64,000 bases of DNA from an uncultured Oscillospiraceae bacterium (GCA_910587135.1 CAJULF010000002.1:48968-112967); one strand, 5' to 3'; shown: positions 42,257 through 51,389, counted from the stretch's first letter. A program made the numbers and translations. The notes: generated by a model not told the origin, from the sequence alone.

Positions 42257-43012
42257 TTACAGTCCTTTACTTACAAGGAGCTGTTCAAACTTCTTCTCCG
42301 ACAATATTTCATGCGTTACAAACTCACCGTCATAAAAAAGGGAGAATGTTGTAAAAGGCGTGGGTGCGTTTTGCGCTTGCTCCCTGTTTTGAATATGTAC
42401 GGCTTGAAAAGCAGCGTTTCGTGCTCTCGCCATATCCTCGAGCAGAGGTACATACTTAGCCGTAAAAGGGCATTGGCTTGTGTAATATAACACAAATCCT
42501 TTCGGCATATTTTCATGCTCACGCACCGTGTTCCCGAAGCGGGGTTTATCCGCGCCTTTGTCAAAAGGCAGATACATCAGCTCAAAGTAAGGTGCTGCGG
42601 TATCGACCGTTTCAAAGCCTTTATATCTCAAATACTTAGGATCGGAAAGAAATCCCATTTTCTTTTTTGAGGACAAGATAACAAGCCCCTTTCTTCCTTT
42701 CTCCTTGCTGTCCTCAATACACGCGTTCAACAGGAGATTGGAATACCCATGCCCTTTAAACTGTCCTGATATCCATAGGCAATCAATATACATATAGCCA
42801 TTTGCTTCAATAGGTATCCAAGCATATTCGGCAGGAATATACTCAATAAAGCACTTTCCGCGAACATCGCACTTTAAGAATACAAGCCCCTCGTCTAGCC
42901 TTTCTTTCAGCCAGTTCTTTTTTGACACTACCTGAATGTCTTTATTGTTCGATATGGCACAACAGATATGCTCCTGTTCTATATTTTCGCGCGTTAATTT
43001 AACAAGCTCCAC
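42257..43012 (-). CDS. GNAT acetyltransferase with YoaP-like C-terminal domain
   Basis: A 251-residue two-domain protein. Residues 1-150 form a GNAT fold with the acetyl-CoA loop SGQFKGHGYSNLLL near 83-96. The C-terminal 90 residues contain YYTSQCPFTAKYVPLL, a thioredoxin-like stretch with a single active-site Cys, as in YoaP of Bacillus. The substrate is unknown. The MazG-like gene follows at 46 bases, without overlap. Confidence 0.85.
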   Translation of the reverse strand: MELVKLTRENIEQEHICCAISNNKDIQVVSKKNWLKERLDEGLVFLKCDVRGKCFIEYIPAEYAWIPIEANGYMYIDCLWISGQFKGHGYSNLLLNACIEDSKEKGRKGLVILSSKKKMGFLSDPKYLRYKGFETVDTAAPYFELMYLPFDKGADKPRFGNTVREHENMPKGFVLYYTSQCPFTAKYVPLLEDMARARNAAFQAVHIQNREQAQNAPTPFTTFSLFYDGEFVTHEILSEKKFEQLLVSKGL

Positions 43013-43089
43013 TGTACTTTACCTCCGTAAATTACGCTTTACCGCTCCGATTTCACCGTCGTATTGATTCAATTAAACAGGTAAACGGG

Positions 43090-43845
43090 TCAACGCGTTA
43101 ATATTGCCACAGCAAGCGCGCCCCACTCCCTCACCCACTGGTTCGGGAACAGACGCAGTGCGGTGTGCGCCGAATGATGCCCTACTCTCAGCCCCGCACG
43201 GCGGGCATAAATATCGGCACGGTATTGATGATACTCATTGGTGACAACGACTATGCTGCCGTTGAATCCGCGCTCCGCAAGCAGCTTCGCTGAAAAACGC
43301 AGGTTTTCCTCGGTCGAGGTGGAGCTCGGTTCGGGAATGATACGCTCGTCCGCGATTCCGCGCTCGTTTAGATAGCGCCGCATTGCCTCCGCTTCGGAGA
43401 TATGCTCCTGCGGTCCCTGACCTCCGCTTACCACACAGATAGCCTCGGGATTGCTCTCCAGCAGCTCCAGCGCCGCGTTCATTCTGTCACACAGCATGGG
43501 CGTGGGAGTTTCTCCCCTGACCTGACAGCCAAGCACTATCACGCAGTCAGCGCTGTCGCAATCCCGTTCGGCGTAAACAGCCATATTTACCGAAAAGAAC
43601 ACGCACAGCCCAAGCCCCGCCGCAAATATCCCACCTAAAACAATAATAAGGATACGCCCCGAAGTTCTTTTCCACAGACCTGCGATGCGCCGCCACAGCA
43701 GCGTCATCGCGATTATGCCGCCGAAAAGCAGTGTTCCCAGCAGGCTGCCCGCGTTGGGCTTAAGCACAAGATTTACCCACACAAGACCCACCATCGCAAC
43801 GGCGGCAATTATTATCTGCGGCAGGCGGAGCTTTTTACTGCTCAT
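43090..43845 (-). CDS. YdcF/SanA family membrane protein (DUF218)
   Basis: A 251-residue protein with three N-terminal membrane helices, then a DUF218 domain: VIVLGCQVRGETP, VVSGGQGP, EAEAMRRYL and VVTNEYHQYRA are the family motifs. Family members influence envelope integrity and may act on envelope precursors; biochemistry is uncertain. The start at 43845 overlaps the 3' end of the oxidoreductase gamma gene by 11 bases, so it is coupled to that operon. Confidence 0.88.
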   Translation of the reverse strand: MSSKKLRLPQIIIAAVAMVGLVWVNLVLKPNAGSLLGTLLFGGIIAMTLLWRRIAGLWKRTSGRILIIVLGGIFAAGLGLCVFFSVNMAVYAERDCDSADCVIVLGCQVRGETPTPMLCDRMNAALELLESNPEAICVVSGGQGPQEHISEAEAMRRYLNERGIADERIIPEPSSTSTEENLRFSAKLLAERGFNGSIVVVTNEYHQYRADIYARRAGLRVGHHSAHTALRLFPNQWVREWGALAVAILTR

Positions 43846-44371
43846 AGCTCTGTCCCATCTCAATAGCTTTCAGATTGGACTCGATAAGATTTGCTTTTTT
43901 CGGGGGGATTATCTTTTCCAAAGCGTGCCTTATGGTTTCGGCAGAGGCTATGCCCGTTTCCTTTACGAGCTTTCCCACAAGAATGATGTTTGCCATGCCC
44001 GTGATGCCGTTCTCCGCTGCCATTGGCGTGGCGGGAACATAAAAGCACTTTATATCGTTCCGCTGACATCTGTCCTCTATAAGAAAGCTGTCTATTATAG
44101 CGATGCCTCCTGGCTTTACGGTGTCGATAAACTTATCATAGGATGGCTTGTTCATGGCTATCAGTATATCCGGCTCGGTGACCAGCGGAGAACATATCGG
44201 CGAATCGCTCACGCAAACAGAGCAGTTAGCCGTGCCGCCGCGCATTTCCGGACCGTAAGAGGGCAGCCATGAAACCTCGCGTCCGTCCATAAGCCCGAAA
44301 TAAGCCAACATTTTTCCAGCGAACAGAATACCCTGTCCGCCGAAACCCGCAAGAATCATTTCCTCTGTCAT
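43835..44371 (-). CDS. 2-oxoacid:ferredoxin oxidoreductase, gamma subunit
   Basis: The 178-residue gamma chain of a CoA-dependent 2-oxoacid (keto-isovalerate or 2-oxoglutarate type) ferredoxin oxidoreductase. MILAGFGGQGILFAGKMLA, SYGPEMRGGTANC and IAMNKPSYDKF are the family landmarks. It overlaps the beta gene stop by 4 bases, giving the order ferredoxin-alpha-beta-gamma. Confidence 0.94.
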   Translation of the reverse strand: MTEEMILAGFGGQGILFAGKMLAYFGLMDGREVSWLPSYGPEMRGGTANCSVCVSDSPICSPLVTEPDILIAMNKPSYDKFIDTVKPGGIAIIDSFLIEDRCQRNDIKCFYVPATPMAAENGITGMANIILVGKLVKETGIASAETIRHALEKIIPPKKANLIESNLKAIEMGQSYEQ

Positions 44372-45108
44372 CTTATCGCGCCCTCCTTATATACACCAAG
44401 CGGGAAATAAGGGATCATATTCTCCTTAAGCCACTCCAGCGACTCCACTGGGGATTTTCCCCAGTTTGTGGGACAGGTGGAAAGCACCTCAATAAGTGAG
44501 AAGCCCTGTTTGTTCTTCTGGAACTCAAAGCCCTTGCGTATCGCGGCTTTCGCCTTGCGCACATTGGCGGGATCGGTAACTGTGACTCTCTCCGCCAGCG
44601 CCACGCCGCTTACCTGCGATAAAATCTCGCAAACCTTTACGGGGAAACCCTCCGTATCGGTGTTTCTTCCGTAGGGAGTGGTCTGCGTGACCTGCCCCGG
44701 CAGAGTTGTGGGCGCCATCTGACCGCCCGTCATTCCGTAGGTGGTGTTGTTTATAAATATCACGGTTATGTTCTCGCCGCGCGTAGCCGCATGAACGGTC
44801 TCCGCCGTTCCGATCGCGGCAAGGTCGCCGTCGCCCTGATAGGTAAACACGAACTTGTCGGGGTTAGCCCTCTTTACGCCCGTAGCTACCGCGGGAGCGC
44901 GTCCGTGAGCCGCCTCTATCATATCACAGTTAAAATAATCATACGCCATAACTGAACAGCCTACGGGGCATATTCCTATCGTATCCCCCTCTATTCCCAT
45001 TTCGTCTATAACCTCCGCCACAAGCCTGTGCACTATTCCGTGAGTACAGCCGGGGCAGTAATGCAGGGGAACATCTGTCAGCGCATGGGGTTTATTAAAA
45101 TCGGGCAT
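44368..45108 (-). CDS. 2-oxoacid:ferredoxin oxidoreductase, beta subunit (TPP-binding)
   Basis: A 246-residue catalytic subunit that binds thiamine diphosphate and an Fe-S cluster: HYCPGCTHGIVHR near the N-terminus, CPVGCS, GRAPAVATGVKRA and the TPP motif YQGDGDLAAIGTAE followed by INNTTYGMTGGQ. It decarboxylates the 2-oxoacid and passes electrons to ferredoxin. Spaced 1 base after the alpha gene stop. Confidence 0.95.
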   Translation of the reverse strand: MPDFNKPHALTDVPLHYCPGCTHGIVHRLVAEVIDEMGIEGDTIGICPVGCSVMAYDYFNCDMIEAAHGRAPAVATGVKRANPDKFVFTYQGDGDLAAIGTAETVHAATRGENITVIFINNTTYGMTGGQMAPTTLPGQVTQTTPYGRNTDTEGFPVKVCEILSQVSGVALAERVTVTDPANVRKAKAAIRKGFEFQKNKQGFSLIEVLSTCPTNWGKSPVESLEWLKENMIPYFPLGVYKEGAIR

Positions 45109-45109
45109 T

Positions 45110-46174
45110 TCACTCCGCTCCTTTCATTTCCTTGATTCTGGCGAGTATTTCCGAGGGCTTGGGAACTACTCCGCCCGTTCTTCCGAAGAATTCCACGGGA
45201 AGGCGGCATTCCAACGCCAGCTTCACATCGTCCACCATCTGCCCCATGGACATCTCGGTCACCAACACTTTCTTCGCCGTTTTGCACGCTTCCTTAAGCT
45301 CCTTATCGGGGTATGGATACAACGTTATCGGACGCGCAAGCCCCGCCTTTATACCCTCGGCGCGAGCCTGCTCCACAGCCGCCTTTGCAAGGCGTGCCAC
45401 TGAGCCGTAAGCCGCTACTACTATTTCCGCGTCATCGCAAAGGTAGCTCTCCAGCTCGGGCAGTTCTTCCTTGACCCTCTCATAGCGCTTGAAGCGCTCC
45501 ACGTTGTACTGCTCCAGCTCGTCCGCCTGAAGATACAGGGAATTCACTATATTATGAGGACGCTTGTTGCCGTGACCGTTTGTCGCCCACGGTTTTCCCG
45601 AAGCGTCAGACATTTTTATCTCCTTATCCTCAAACACAACGGGCTCCATCATCTGACCCAGCAGACCGTCCGCGAGGATAAGCGCGGGCATTCTGAACTT
45701 GTCCGCCATATCGAAAGCCTTGCCCATATAGTCCGCCATCTCCTGCACGCTTGACGGCGCGTAGACGATTATCTGAAAATCTCCGTGACCCAGCGCCCTC
45801 GTTGCCTGCCAATAATCCGACTGGCTGGGCTGTATGCCGCCGAGCCCCGGTCCGCCGCGCATTACGTTTACAATTACCGCCGGCAGATCCGACCCCGCTA
45901 TATAGCTCACGCCCTCGCTTTTAAGCGATATCCCCGGCGAAGATGAACTGGTCATGCAGCGTATTCCCGAGCTTGCGCAGCCGTAAACCATATTTATCGC
46001 CGCGACCTCGCTCTCCGCCTGCAAAAACACTCCGCCAACCTTTGGCATTCTTTTCGCCATATAAGCGGAAATCTCCGTCTGGGGCGTGATGGGATAACCG
46101 AAAAAGCACTTGCAGCCCGCTCTGATAGCCGCTTCCGCCAGAGCCTCATTGCCTTTCATCAGCATACGTTCCAT
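45110..46174 (-). CDS. 2-oxoacid:ferredoxin oxidoreductase, alpha subunit (VorB/KorA-like)
   Basis: A 354-residue alpha subunit: LMKGNEALAEAAIRAGCKCF, FGYPITPQTEI, QAESEVAAINMVYGCA and RGGPGLGGIQPSQSDYWQ match VorB/KorA chains. The closest pattern I recognise is the branched-chain (3-methyl-2-oxobutanoate) VorB group, but 2-oxoglutarate specificity is possible. The ATG overlaps the ferredoxin stop as TAATG; a longer frame upstream is not used. Confidence 0.93.
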   Translation of the reverse strand: MERMLMKGNEALAEAAIRAGCKCFFGYPITPQTEISAYMAKRMPKVGGVFLQAESEVAAINMVYGCASSGIRCMTSSSSPGISLKSEGVSYIAGSDLPAVIVNVMRGGPGLGGIQPSQSDYWQATRALGHGDFQIIVYAPSSVQEMADYMGKAFDMADKFRMPALILADGLLGQMMEPVVFEDKEIKMSDASGKPWATNGHGNKRPHNIVNSLYLQADELEQYNVERFKRYERVKEELPELESYLCDDAEIVVAAYGSVARLAKAAVEQARAEGIKAGLARPITLYPYPDKELKEACKTAKKVLVTEMSMGQMVDDVKLALECRLPVEFFGRTGGVVPKPSEILARIKEMKGAE

Positions 46175-46389
46175 TACTTTTCCCCTCCTCTGATGATTAT
46201 AGCGCACTCGGGACACATCATCGCGCACATCGTACAGGCGATACATGCGTCCTCGTCTATACACACCGCGGTGTAGTAACCTTTCTTGTTCAGCTTTTCA
46301 TGCTGTATCTCCACGATTTTCTTCGGACATGCGGTAGCGCACAGCCCGCACCCTTTGCAGGTGTCAAATTCCACGATCATCTTACCCAT
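46174..46389 (-). CDS. 2x[4Fe-4S] ferredoxin subunit
   Basis: A 71-residue ferredoxin with two CxxCxxCxxxCP clusters: CKGCGLCATACP and CIACTMCAMMCP. It is the delta-type electron carrier subunit of the oxidoreductase and the first gene of that operon. AAGGAG lies 7 bases ahead of the ATG. The promoter side is filled by a family L repeat. Confidence 0.95.
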   Translation of the reverse strand: MGKMIVEFDTCKGCGLCATACPKKIVEIQHEKLNKKGYYTAVCIDEDACIACTMCAMMCPECAIIIRGGEK

Positions 46390-46404
46390 ATTGAATCTCC
46401 TTAT

Positions 46405-46620
46405 TTAAAACATTTTTTCGCACCGCGAAGGCTTCCCTTGCATTGCCGCGCCGTGAAAGTCCTGCTGCGCTCCGCTTTCACAGCTTGCTGCGAAAGTTTC
46501 CTGCGTGTGCGAAACGTTGATCTCTGCTTTCGGTGTTCCGACTGCTCAAATTATGTGCTGCTCTATGCTTTAAACTTCTTTTTTAGAGGACTTTTTCACA
46601 ATCTCCGACGCTGTTTATCC
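46405..46620 (-). repeat. Leader repeat, family L, ahead of the ferredoxin gene
   Basis: Toward the gene: GAGATCAACGTTTCGCACAC, GCAGGAAACTTTCGCAGCAA, hairpin CTGTGAAAGC...ACTTTCACGG, then CGCGGTGCGAAAAAATG and the SD. The closing stem is TTTCGCA with TGCGAAA. Confidence 0.75.
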
Positions 46621-46636
46621 CACGGAAAACGCTGTC

Positions 46637-47302
46637 TTAAACATATCCCCTTATGTAAATCATTCCGTCCGTTATATCGTATTCGATATCATTCTTCCGA
46701 AGCCCGTCACACACCTCTTTGGTATAATCCTCCGAGGGCGTTTCTCCCTCCTGCGACACGGGATTTATCACGATATACTCAATCAGCGGCATCAGAAAGT
46801 CGGGCAGCTTTTCATAGCTCCAGTCGTAGCTCCAGTCAATTTCATACTTCTCATTCTCGCTCTTGTCAAGCCACTTAACTCCGTAGGCGAGGAAGCCCGT
46901 GGGTATTTCCTCCCCCATAAAGCCGATAAGCTCATGCCACTTTTCGTTGCTCATTCTTCCCGTAAGCCCGCGCTCACGCACAAGCGCCGCCGCCCTTTCT
47001 CTGTGGGACTTCTGCCTGTCATAAGCGCCCTGGGATATCCTTTCGGAAACCTGAGAAAGCTCCGCCACAAAGCTGTCGAAATATATCTCTCCGATTTTCT
47101 TCGCGTTCCTGAAAAAACGATGATACAGCACCGAGTTGTCCTTCTGCACCGAAACATGCATGGTGTCGCCTATCTCATACGCCGTAAGCCGTACGTCGCC
47201 GTCCCACTTAAGGCGGAACAGTATCCCCATGTTGATATCCTCCTCGGACAGCTCGACAAGCTCCCCGTCATGATCATCAAACTCATATCCGCAAATTTTC
47301 AT
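46637..47302 (-). CDS. Hypothetical protein upstream of the oxidoreductase operon
   Basis: A 221-residue acidic soluble protein with no signal or membrane segment. It begins MKICGYEFDDHDGELVELSE, is charged and aromatic in the middle (YEIDWSYDWSYEKLPDF) and ends DITDGMIYIRGYV. I recognise no family. The start at 47302 has AAGGAG 7 bases ahead; a longer frame upstream lies in the repeat. It is flanked by family L copies on both sides. Confidence 0.8.
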   Translation of the reverse strand: MKICGYEFDDHDGELVELSEEDINMGILFRLKWDGDVRLTAYEIGDTMHVSVQKDNSVLYHRFFRNAKKIGEIYFDSFVAELSQVSERISQGAYDRQKSHRERAAALVRERGLTGRMSNEKWHELIGFMGEEIPTGFLAYGVKWLDKSENEKYEIDWSYDWSYEKLPDFLMPLIEYIVINPVSQEGETPSEDYTKEVCDGLRKNDIEYDITDGMIYIRGYV

Positions 47303-47317
47303 GACCAGTCTCCTTAT

Positions 47318-47515
47318 AATAAAAAATTTTCGCACCGCATAAAACGGCGCTGTGCGACGTTTTACGCCGACCACACGGTGAATACTACGCCGCGCTTCGT
47401 TTCGCTCCGCATTCGCAGCGGCTTGCGAAAAACCCATGCGCGGGCGGAATGCTGCCATAGGCTTTAAGTGCCTTTGCTCAGCGATTTTTGCATTGTGTAA
47501 ATTTGATTTACGTCA
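47318..47515 (-). repeat. Leader repeat, family L, ahead of the hypothetical gene
   Basis: Toward the gene: TTCCGCCCGCGCATGGGTTT, TTCGCAAGCCGCTGCGAATG, hairpin around GTAAAACG...CGTTTTAT, then GCGGTGCGAAAATTTT before the SD. Confidence 0.75.
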
Positions 47516-47523
47516 GACTATTG

Positions 47524-48183
47524 CTAATTATCATGGTTCTCCTCCCAGAAAGGTCTTACATAGACCTCCACGGGATAGACGTTCTCCATATCCAACTCTC
47601 GTTTTGCCGCGGTAAATACCACGGGAACTCCCGCTGCTGCCGCGCATTGTCCCGCAAAATCGCGCGAGCTTTCCACGTCCTCGGCAGTGGTGCTCTCCCC
47701 AAGATTGGAGCAGTTGATTATCCCGGTCGCCTTAAGCCCCGAAGCCTGCTCTATATCCCGCAGAAGCTCCACAGCCTCTTCGGGAGTATGGGTAAGAAAA
47801 CGATATTTATTCACCACATAAAGCATATCGCAGCCCCGTGCAGAAAGCAAGGCGGCATACTGCCCGAGAGCCAAAGCCCCCGAGTCGTCGCCGCCCACAT
47901 CAAGAATTACTTTATAATTGTCCAACAATGCCTCCATGTCGATGCACAGCGACGGAATATCCAGATTTGTATTGGCAAACCGCGGTGCAGCAAGACGAAT
48001 ATCGCGGCTCTTGAAAAGTTCCTCAAAATCCGCGGTGCGGAAATAAGGATTTACTATATCCAAATCGACAACGCAGACGCGCTCGCCCTTTCCCGCAAGA
48101 TCCAACGCAAGATTAACCGCAATATTTGTCTTTCCCGAGCCGTAATGACCCGTTATGACTATCGCCCTGCCAAAATCAAACAT
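47524..48183 (-). CDS. MinD/ParA-like P-loop ATPase
   Basis: A 219-residue NTPase with Walker A GHYGSGKTN (12-20), VVDLDIVNPYFR, and a GGDDSGALALGQY region after ILDV. It is related to the SIMIBI class near Mrp/CobQ-like proteins but lacks the deviant KGG motif. The function is unknown. It lies in the same orientation 221 bases ahead of the hypothetical gene and could be cotranscribed with the oxidoreductase operon. Confidence 0.82.
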   Translation of the reverse strand: MFDFGRAIVITGHYGSGKTNIAVNLALDLAGKGERVCVVDLDIVNPYFRTADFEELFKSRDIRLAAPRFANTNLDIPSLCIDMEALLDNYKVILDVGGDDSGALALGQYAALLSARGCDMLYVVNKYRFLTHTPEEAVELLRDIEQASGLKATGIINCSNLGESTTAEDVESSRDFAGQCAAAAGVPVVFTAAKRELDMENVYPVEVYVRPFWEENHDN

Positions 48184-48198
48184 TTCACATCTCCGAAA

Positions 48199-48687
48199 TC
48201 AATAATAGTAGTAATAATCCATTATCTCGCTCATGCCCAGACCCAGACAGCCCACACAGGACAGTCCGATAACCATGCCTGCCGCGAAAAGAATTACCAT
48301 TGCCAAAAGCATACCCCTCGCATAGTTCTTCTTGGGCTGAGGGGTATCGCCGAACGCCCATACAAGCAGAAAAATAATGCCTATCAATCCAAGCGATGAC
48401 AGAATGATTGTTCCCACCCACTGACCTACTGTCATATTCTCCGTCCGCTCCGTGTTCACGTTTGCGGTCTGAGGATAATTCGGCATGGGCGCGTAATTGG
48501 CGTTATTGTTGTATGTAGACTGAGAATAGCCCGCGGGCTGCGAACCTCCCATAGGCTGCGACGGATTCGCGGCAGGCATTACGTCCTCTTGCTTATTGAG
48601 ATTTACCGCGCTCTCCATCGGCGCTCCGCACTGAGGGCAAAAGCTGCCGCTTACAAGGCTGCCGCATTTACTGCAAAATCTTTCCAT
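48199..48687 (-). CDS. Zinc-ribbon protein with two membrane helices
   Basis: A 162-residue protein: an N-terminal zinc ribbon (CSKCGSLVSGSFCPQCG, residues 5-21), a disordered Gln/Asn/Pro/Ser-rich linker, and two membrane helices at about 92-112 and 125-150 as in CD225/DUF4190-like proteins. The C-terminus ends in five consecutive tyrosines. No known function. It has its own promoter. Confidence 0.82.
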   Translation of the reverse strand: MERFCSKCGSLVSGSFCPQCGAPMESAVNLNKQEDVMPAANPSQPMGGSQPAGYSQSTYNNNANYAPMPNYPQTANVNTERTENMTVGQWVGTIILSSLGLIGIIFLLVWAFGDTPQPKKNYARGMLLAMVILFAAGMVIGLSCVGCLGLGMSEIMDYYYYY

Positions 48688-48773
48688 ATTATTACCTCAC
48701 ATTATAAATTTATACCTGCTCACTTGTACAATTGGCGGCTTGCCTCCAAAGTACATAATCTTGTCATAGTAAT

Positions 48774-48802
48774 ATCATAACATACTTTTGAAATTTTGTC
48801 AA
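48774..48802 (-). promoter_or_regulatory. Promoter for the zinc-ribbon gene
   Basis: TTGACA, 17-base spacer, TATGAT on the minus strand. Confidence 0.8.
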
Positions 48803-48849
48803 TATGCATAACAAAAAAACAAATGCACTTGTCAAAAATGTTTATTTCG

Positions 48850-49269
48850 TCATTTGGTGAGCCACTGACTCATTCCCGCGCCCAGTAGCTCATTTGGGCG
48901 GGTTTTGAAACCGAATTGCTTATAAAACGGCTCTTTCCCCGTTGCCGACATCAGGTAAAGGGCTATCATTTCGCCCTCGCATAGTGTGGATCGCATAAAT
49001 TCCACGGTGCGCCGCATCAGCTCCGTGCCTATGCCGCGGTGCTGATATTCCGGGATAACTATCACATCGGTTATAAAATTTGCATAGCTTCCGTCGGAAA
49101 GCACCCTTATCATTCCGACCGCTTTCCCGCCGTCGCGCACTACCGTTATATGAAAAGCGTTGTTAAGCGCATTTGCGGCTATTCTGTCGGATAAGGTCAT
49201 GAAATTAACCGCACGCCGCATTTCCTTATATTCCTCCAAAGCAGGAGCTTTATCTATGTATTCCAGCAT
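48850..49269 (-). CDS. GNAT family N-acetyltransferase
   Basis: A 139-residue acetyltransferase: DVIVIPEYQHRGIGTELMRR is the beta4-alpha3 acetyl-CoA motif, and GKEPFYKQFGFK closes the fold. The substrate is unknown. The start at 49269 has AAGGAAGG ahead. It lies behind a hairpin that separates it from ftsH. Confidence 0.9.
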   Translation of the reverse strand: MLEYIDKAPALEEYKEMRRAVNFMTLSDRIAANALNNAFHITVVRDGGKAVGMIRVLSDGSYANFITDVIVIPEYQHRGIGTELMRRTVEFMRSTLCEGEMIALYLMSATGKEPFYKQFGFKTRPNELLGAGMSQWLTK

Positions 49270-49290
49270 TTTTCCTTCCTTTTGCAAAAT

Positions 49291-49315
49291 CAGCCGCCCG
49301 TCTGAAGGGCGGCTG
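49291..49315 (-). terminator. Terminator of ftsH
   Basis: CAGCCGCCC pairs with GGGCGGCTG, 11 bases after the ftsH stop, followed by ATTTT on the minus strand. Confidence 0.7.
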
Positions 49316-49325
49316 ACCGAAATTA

Positions 49326-51389
49326 TCAATTATCGTTATTGTCTTCGGAATTTTCCGCGGACTCCTCAGTCTTTTCGGGCGCGGCCTCGGACTGAGCGGA
49401 CTGTTCGCCGCTATCCGACAAAGCTCCGCACTTAGGACAGAAGCTGTCACCGTCACTCAAAGGTTCGCCGCATTTTTCACACTTCTTCTCAATAAGCCCG
49501 TCGGACATTATTTCGTTTCCGTCAGTGTCTATTTCATTCGCCATCAGCTTATAGAAATCCGCACCGTCGATCTTCTCGTGCTTCATAAGATATTGTGCGC
49601 AGCGCTCCAGCATATCGCCGTGAATGGTGAGTATATCCTTTGCCTTTTCATAGCCCGTTTCTATAAGCTCACGAACCTCCGCGTCTATCTCGCTTGCCAC
49701 GTTTTCGGAGTAGTTGCGTCCCTGCGAGTAATCTCTGCCGAGGAACACCTCCTGATTTTCGCTGCCGTAAAGAATCGGTCCGAGCTTTTCCGAGAAGCCG
49801 TAGCGCGTAACCATATTCCTTGCTACGGAGGTAGCTCGTTCAATATCGTTGGAAGCGCCTGTTGAGATATCGTCAAGAATGAGCTTTTCAGCCACGCGTC
49901 CGCCAAGTAGTACGATTATCTCCTCCTCCATTCGGGTCTTGGTGACAAAGCTTATATCCTTTTCGGGAAGATGCATGGTAAAGCCGCCCATACCGCCGCG
50001 CGGAACGATGGACACCTGATGCACCTTGTCCTGTGAGGGGCAGAAATATGTGGTGACGGCATGACCCGCCTCATGATACGCAGTAAGGCGCTTCTCTTCG
50101 GGAGTGATCACCCTGCTCTTCTTTTCGGGACCCGCCACTACCTTAATGGTAGCTTCCTCAATGTCCTTTTTGATGACCGCCTTGCGGTTTTCACGCGCCG
50201 CAAGCAGCGCCGCCTCGTTTACAAGGTTCTCCAGATCCGCGCCGGTAAAGCCCGCTGTGGTAGCCGCGATGGTCTTAAGGTCAACATCGGGACCAATATT
50301 CTTATTGCGCGTGTGAACCTTGAGTATTTCCTCTCTTCCCTTGATATCGGGATAGTTTACCACTATCTGTCTGTCAAAGCGTCCGGGACGCATCAATGCG
50401 GGGTCGAGTATATCACGGCGGTTGGTCGCCGCCATAACGATTATATTTTCGTTTTCGGTGAAGCCGTCCATCTCGACCAGCAGCTGGTTCAAAGTCTGCT
50501 CACGCTCATCGTGACCGCCGCCGAGACCCGCGCCGCGCTGTCTGCCCACCGCGTCGATCTCATCTATAAAGATTATCGAGGGGGTATGCTTTTTAGCCTG
50601 ATCGAACAGGTCGCGCACTCTCGAAGCGCCCACGCCGACGAACATTTCAACAAAGTCCGAGCCGCTTATAGAGAAGAACGGCGCACCCGCTTCCCCTGCG
50701 ACTGCCTTTGCGAGCAGCGTCTTACCCGTTCCGGGAGGTCCCACAAGCAGAACGCCCTTGGGTACTCTCGCGCCTATTTCGCGGTATTTTGCGGGGTTTT
50801 TAAGATAATCCACTATCTCAACAAGCTCCTGCTTCTCCTCGTCCGCTCCCGCAACGTCGTCGAATGTGACCTTTTTGCCGGACTGCTGACGGACATTCGC
50901 CTTGGAGAAAGTATTCATCTTGCCGCCGCCCGTTGCCTGCCGCATTACAATGACCGTAAAAACGACCATCACACCGACCAGCAGCAGATACGGCAGAATG
51001 CTTGTAAGGAAGGTGTTGTCCGAAATCGGTACATAATCCTCAATCAGCGGCTTTTCGTTGACCTCGTTGTAGCGCTGACGGTAGTAAGCGATGTGACCGT
51101 CCTCGCCATAGCCCGTATTTATATCATTTATAAAAATGCTGACGTTCGGCACGGAATAGGTCTTTACCTCGTCGCTGTCCTTGGTGATGTAAACCAACTT
51201 GCCGCTGCCCAGATCCAGCTTGAACTCCGAAACGTTCAGATTGTCGAACTCCGCAATAACATCGGAATAGGTAGGCGCTCCCTGCGCGGCACTGCTCCCC
51301 GCGAGGTTAAGAACCCACACCAATCCGAATATCAGCAAAAGAATGATAACCAGATAGATAATTATACCCTTAAATTTATTTGACTGCAT
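49326..51389 (-). CDS. ftsH: ATP-dependent zinc metalloprotease FtsH with C-terminal zinc ribbon
   Basis: A membrane AAA+ protease that degrades misfolded membrane proteins and regulators. The 687-residue protein has two N-terminal helices (about 8-30 and 130-150), Walker A GPPGTGKT, Walker B IIFIDEIDAVG, the SRH, and the zinc site HEAGH. Beyond the normal end it carries a zinc ribbon (CEKCGEP, then FCPKCG) and an acidic Glu/Ser/Asn-rich tail, about 55 extra residues absent from E. coli and B. subtilis FtsH. It follows hpt in one operon. Confidence 0.96.
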   Translation of the reverse strand: MQSNKFKGIIIYLVIILLLIFGLVWVLNLAGSSAAQGAPTYSDVIAEFDNLNVSEFKLDLGSGKLVYITKDSDEVKTYSVPNVSIFINDINTGYGEDGHIAYYRQRYNEVNEKPLIEDYVPISDNTFLTSILPYLLLVGVMVVFTVIVMRQATGGGKMNTFSKANVRQQSGKKVTFDDVAGADEEKQELVEIVDYLKNPAKYREIGARVPKGVLLVGPPGTGKTLLAKAVAGEAGAPFFSISGSDFVEMFVGVGASRVRDLFDQAKKHTPSIIFIDEIDAVGRQRGAGLGGGHDEREQTLNQLLVEMDGFTENENIIVMAATNRRDILDPALMRPGRFDRQIVVNYPDIKGREEILKVHTRNKNIGPDVDLKTIAATTAGFTGADLENLVNEAALLAARENRKAVIKKDIEEATIKVVAGPEKKSRVITPEEKRLTAYHEAGHAVTTYFCPSQDKVHQVSIVPRGGMGGFTMHLPEKDISFVTKTRMEEEIIVLLGGRVAEKLILDDISTGASNDIERATSVARNMVTRYGFSEKLGPILYGSENQEVFLGRDYSQGRNYSENVASEIDAEVRELIETGYEKAKDILTIHGDMLERCAQYLMKHEKIDGADFYKLMANEIDTDGNEIMSDGLIEKKCEKCGEPLSDGDSFCPKCGALSDSGEQSAQSEAAPEKTEESAENSEDNNDN

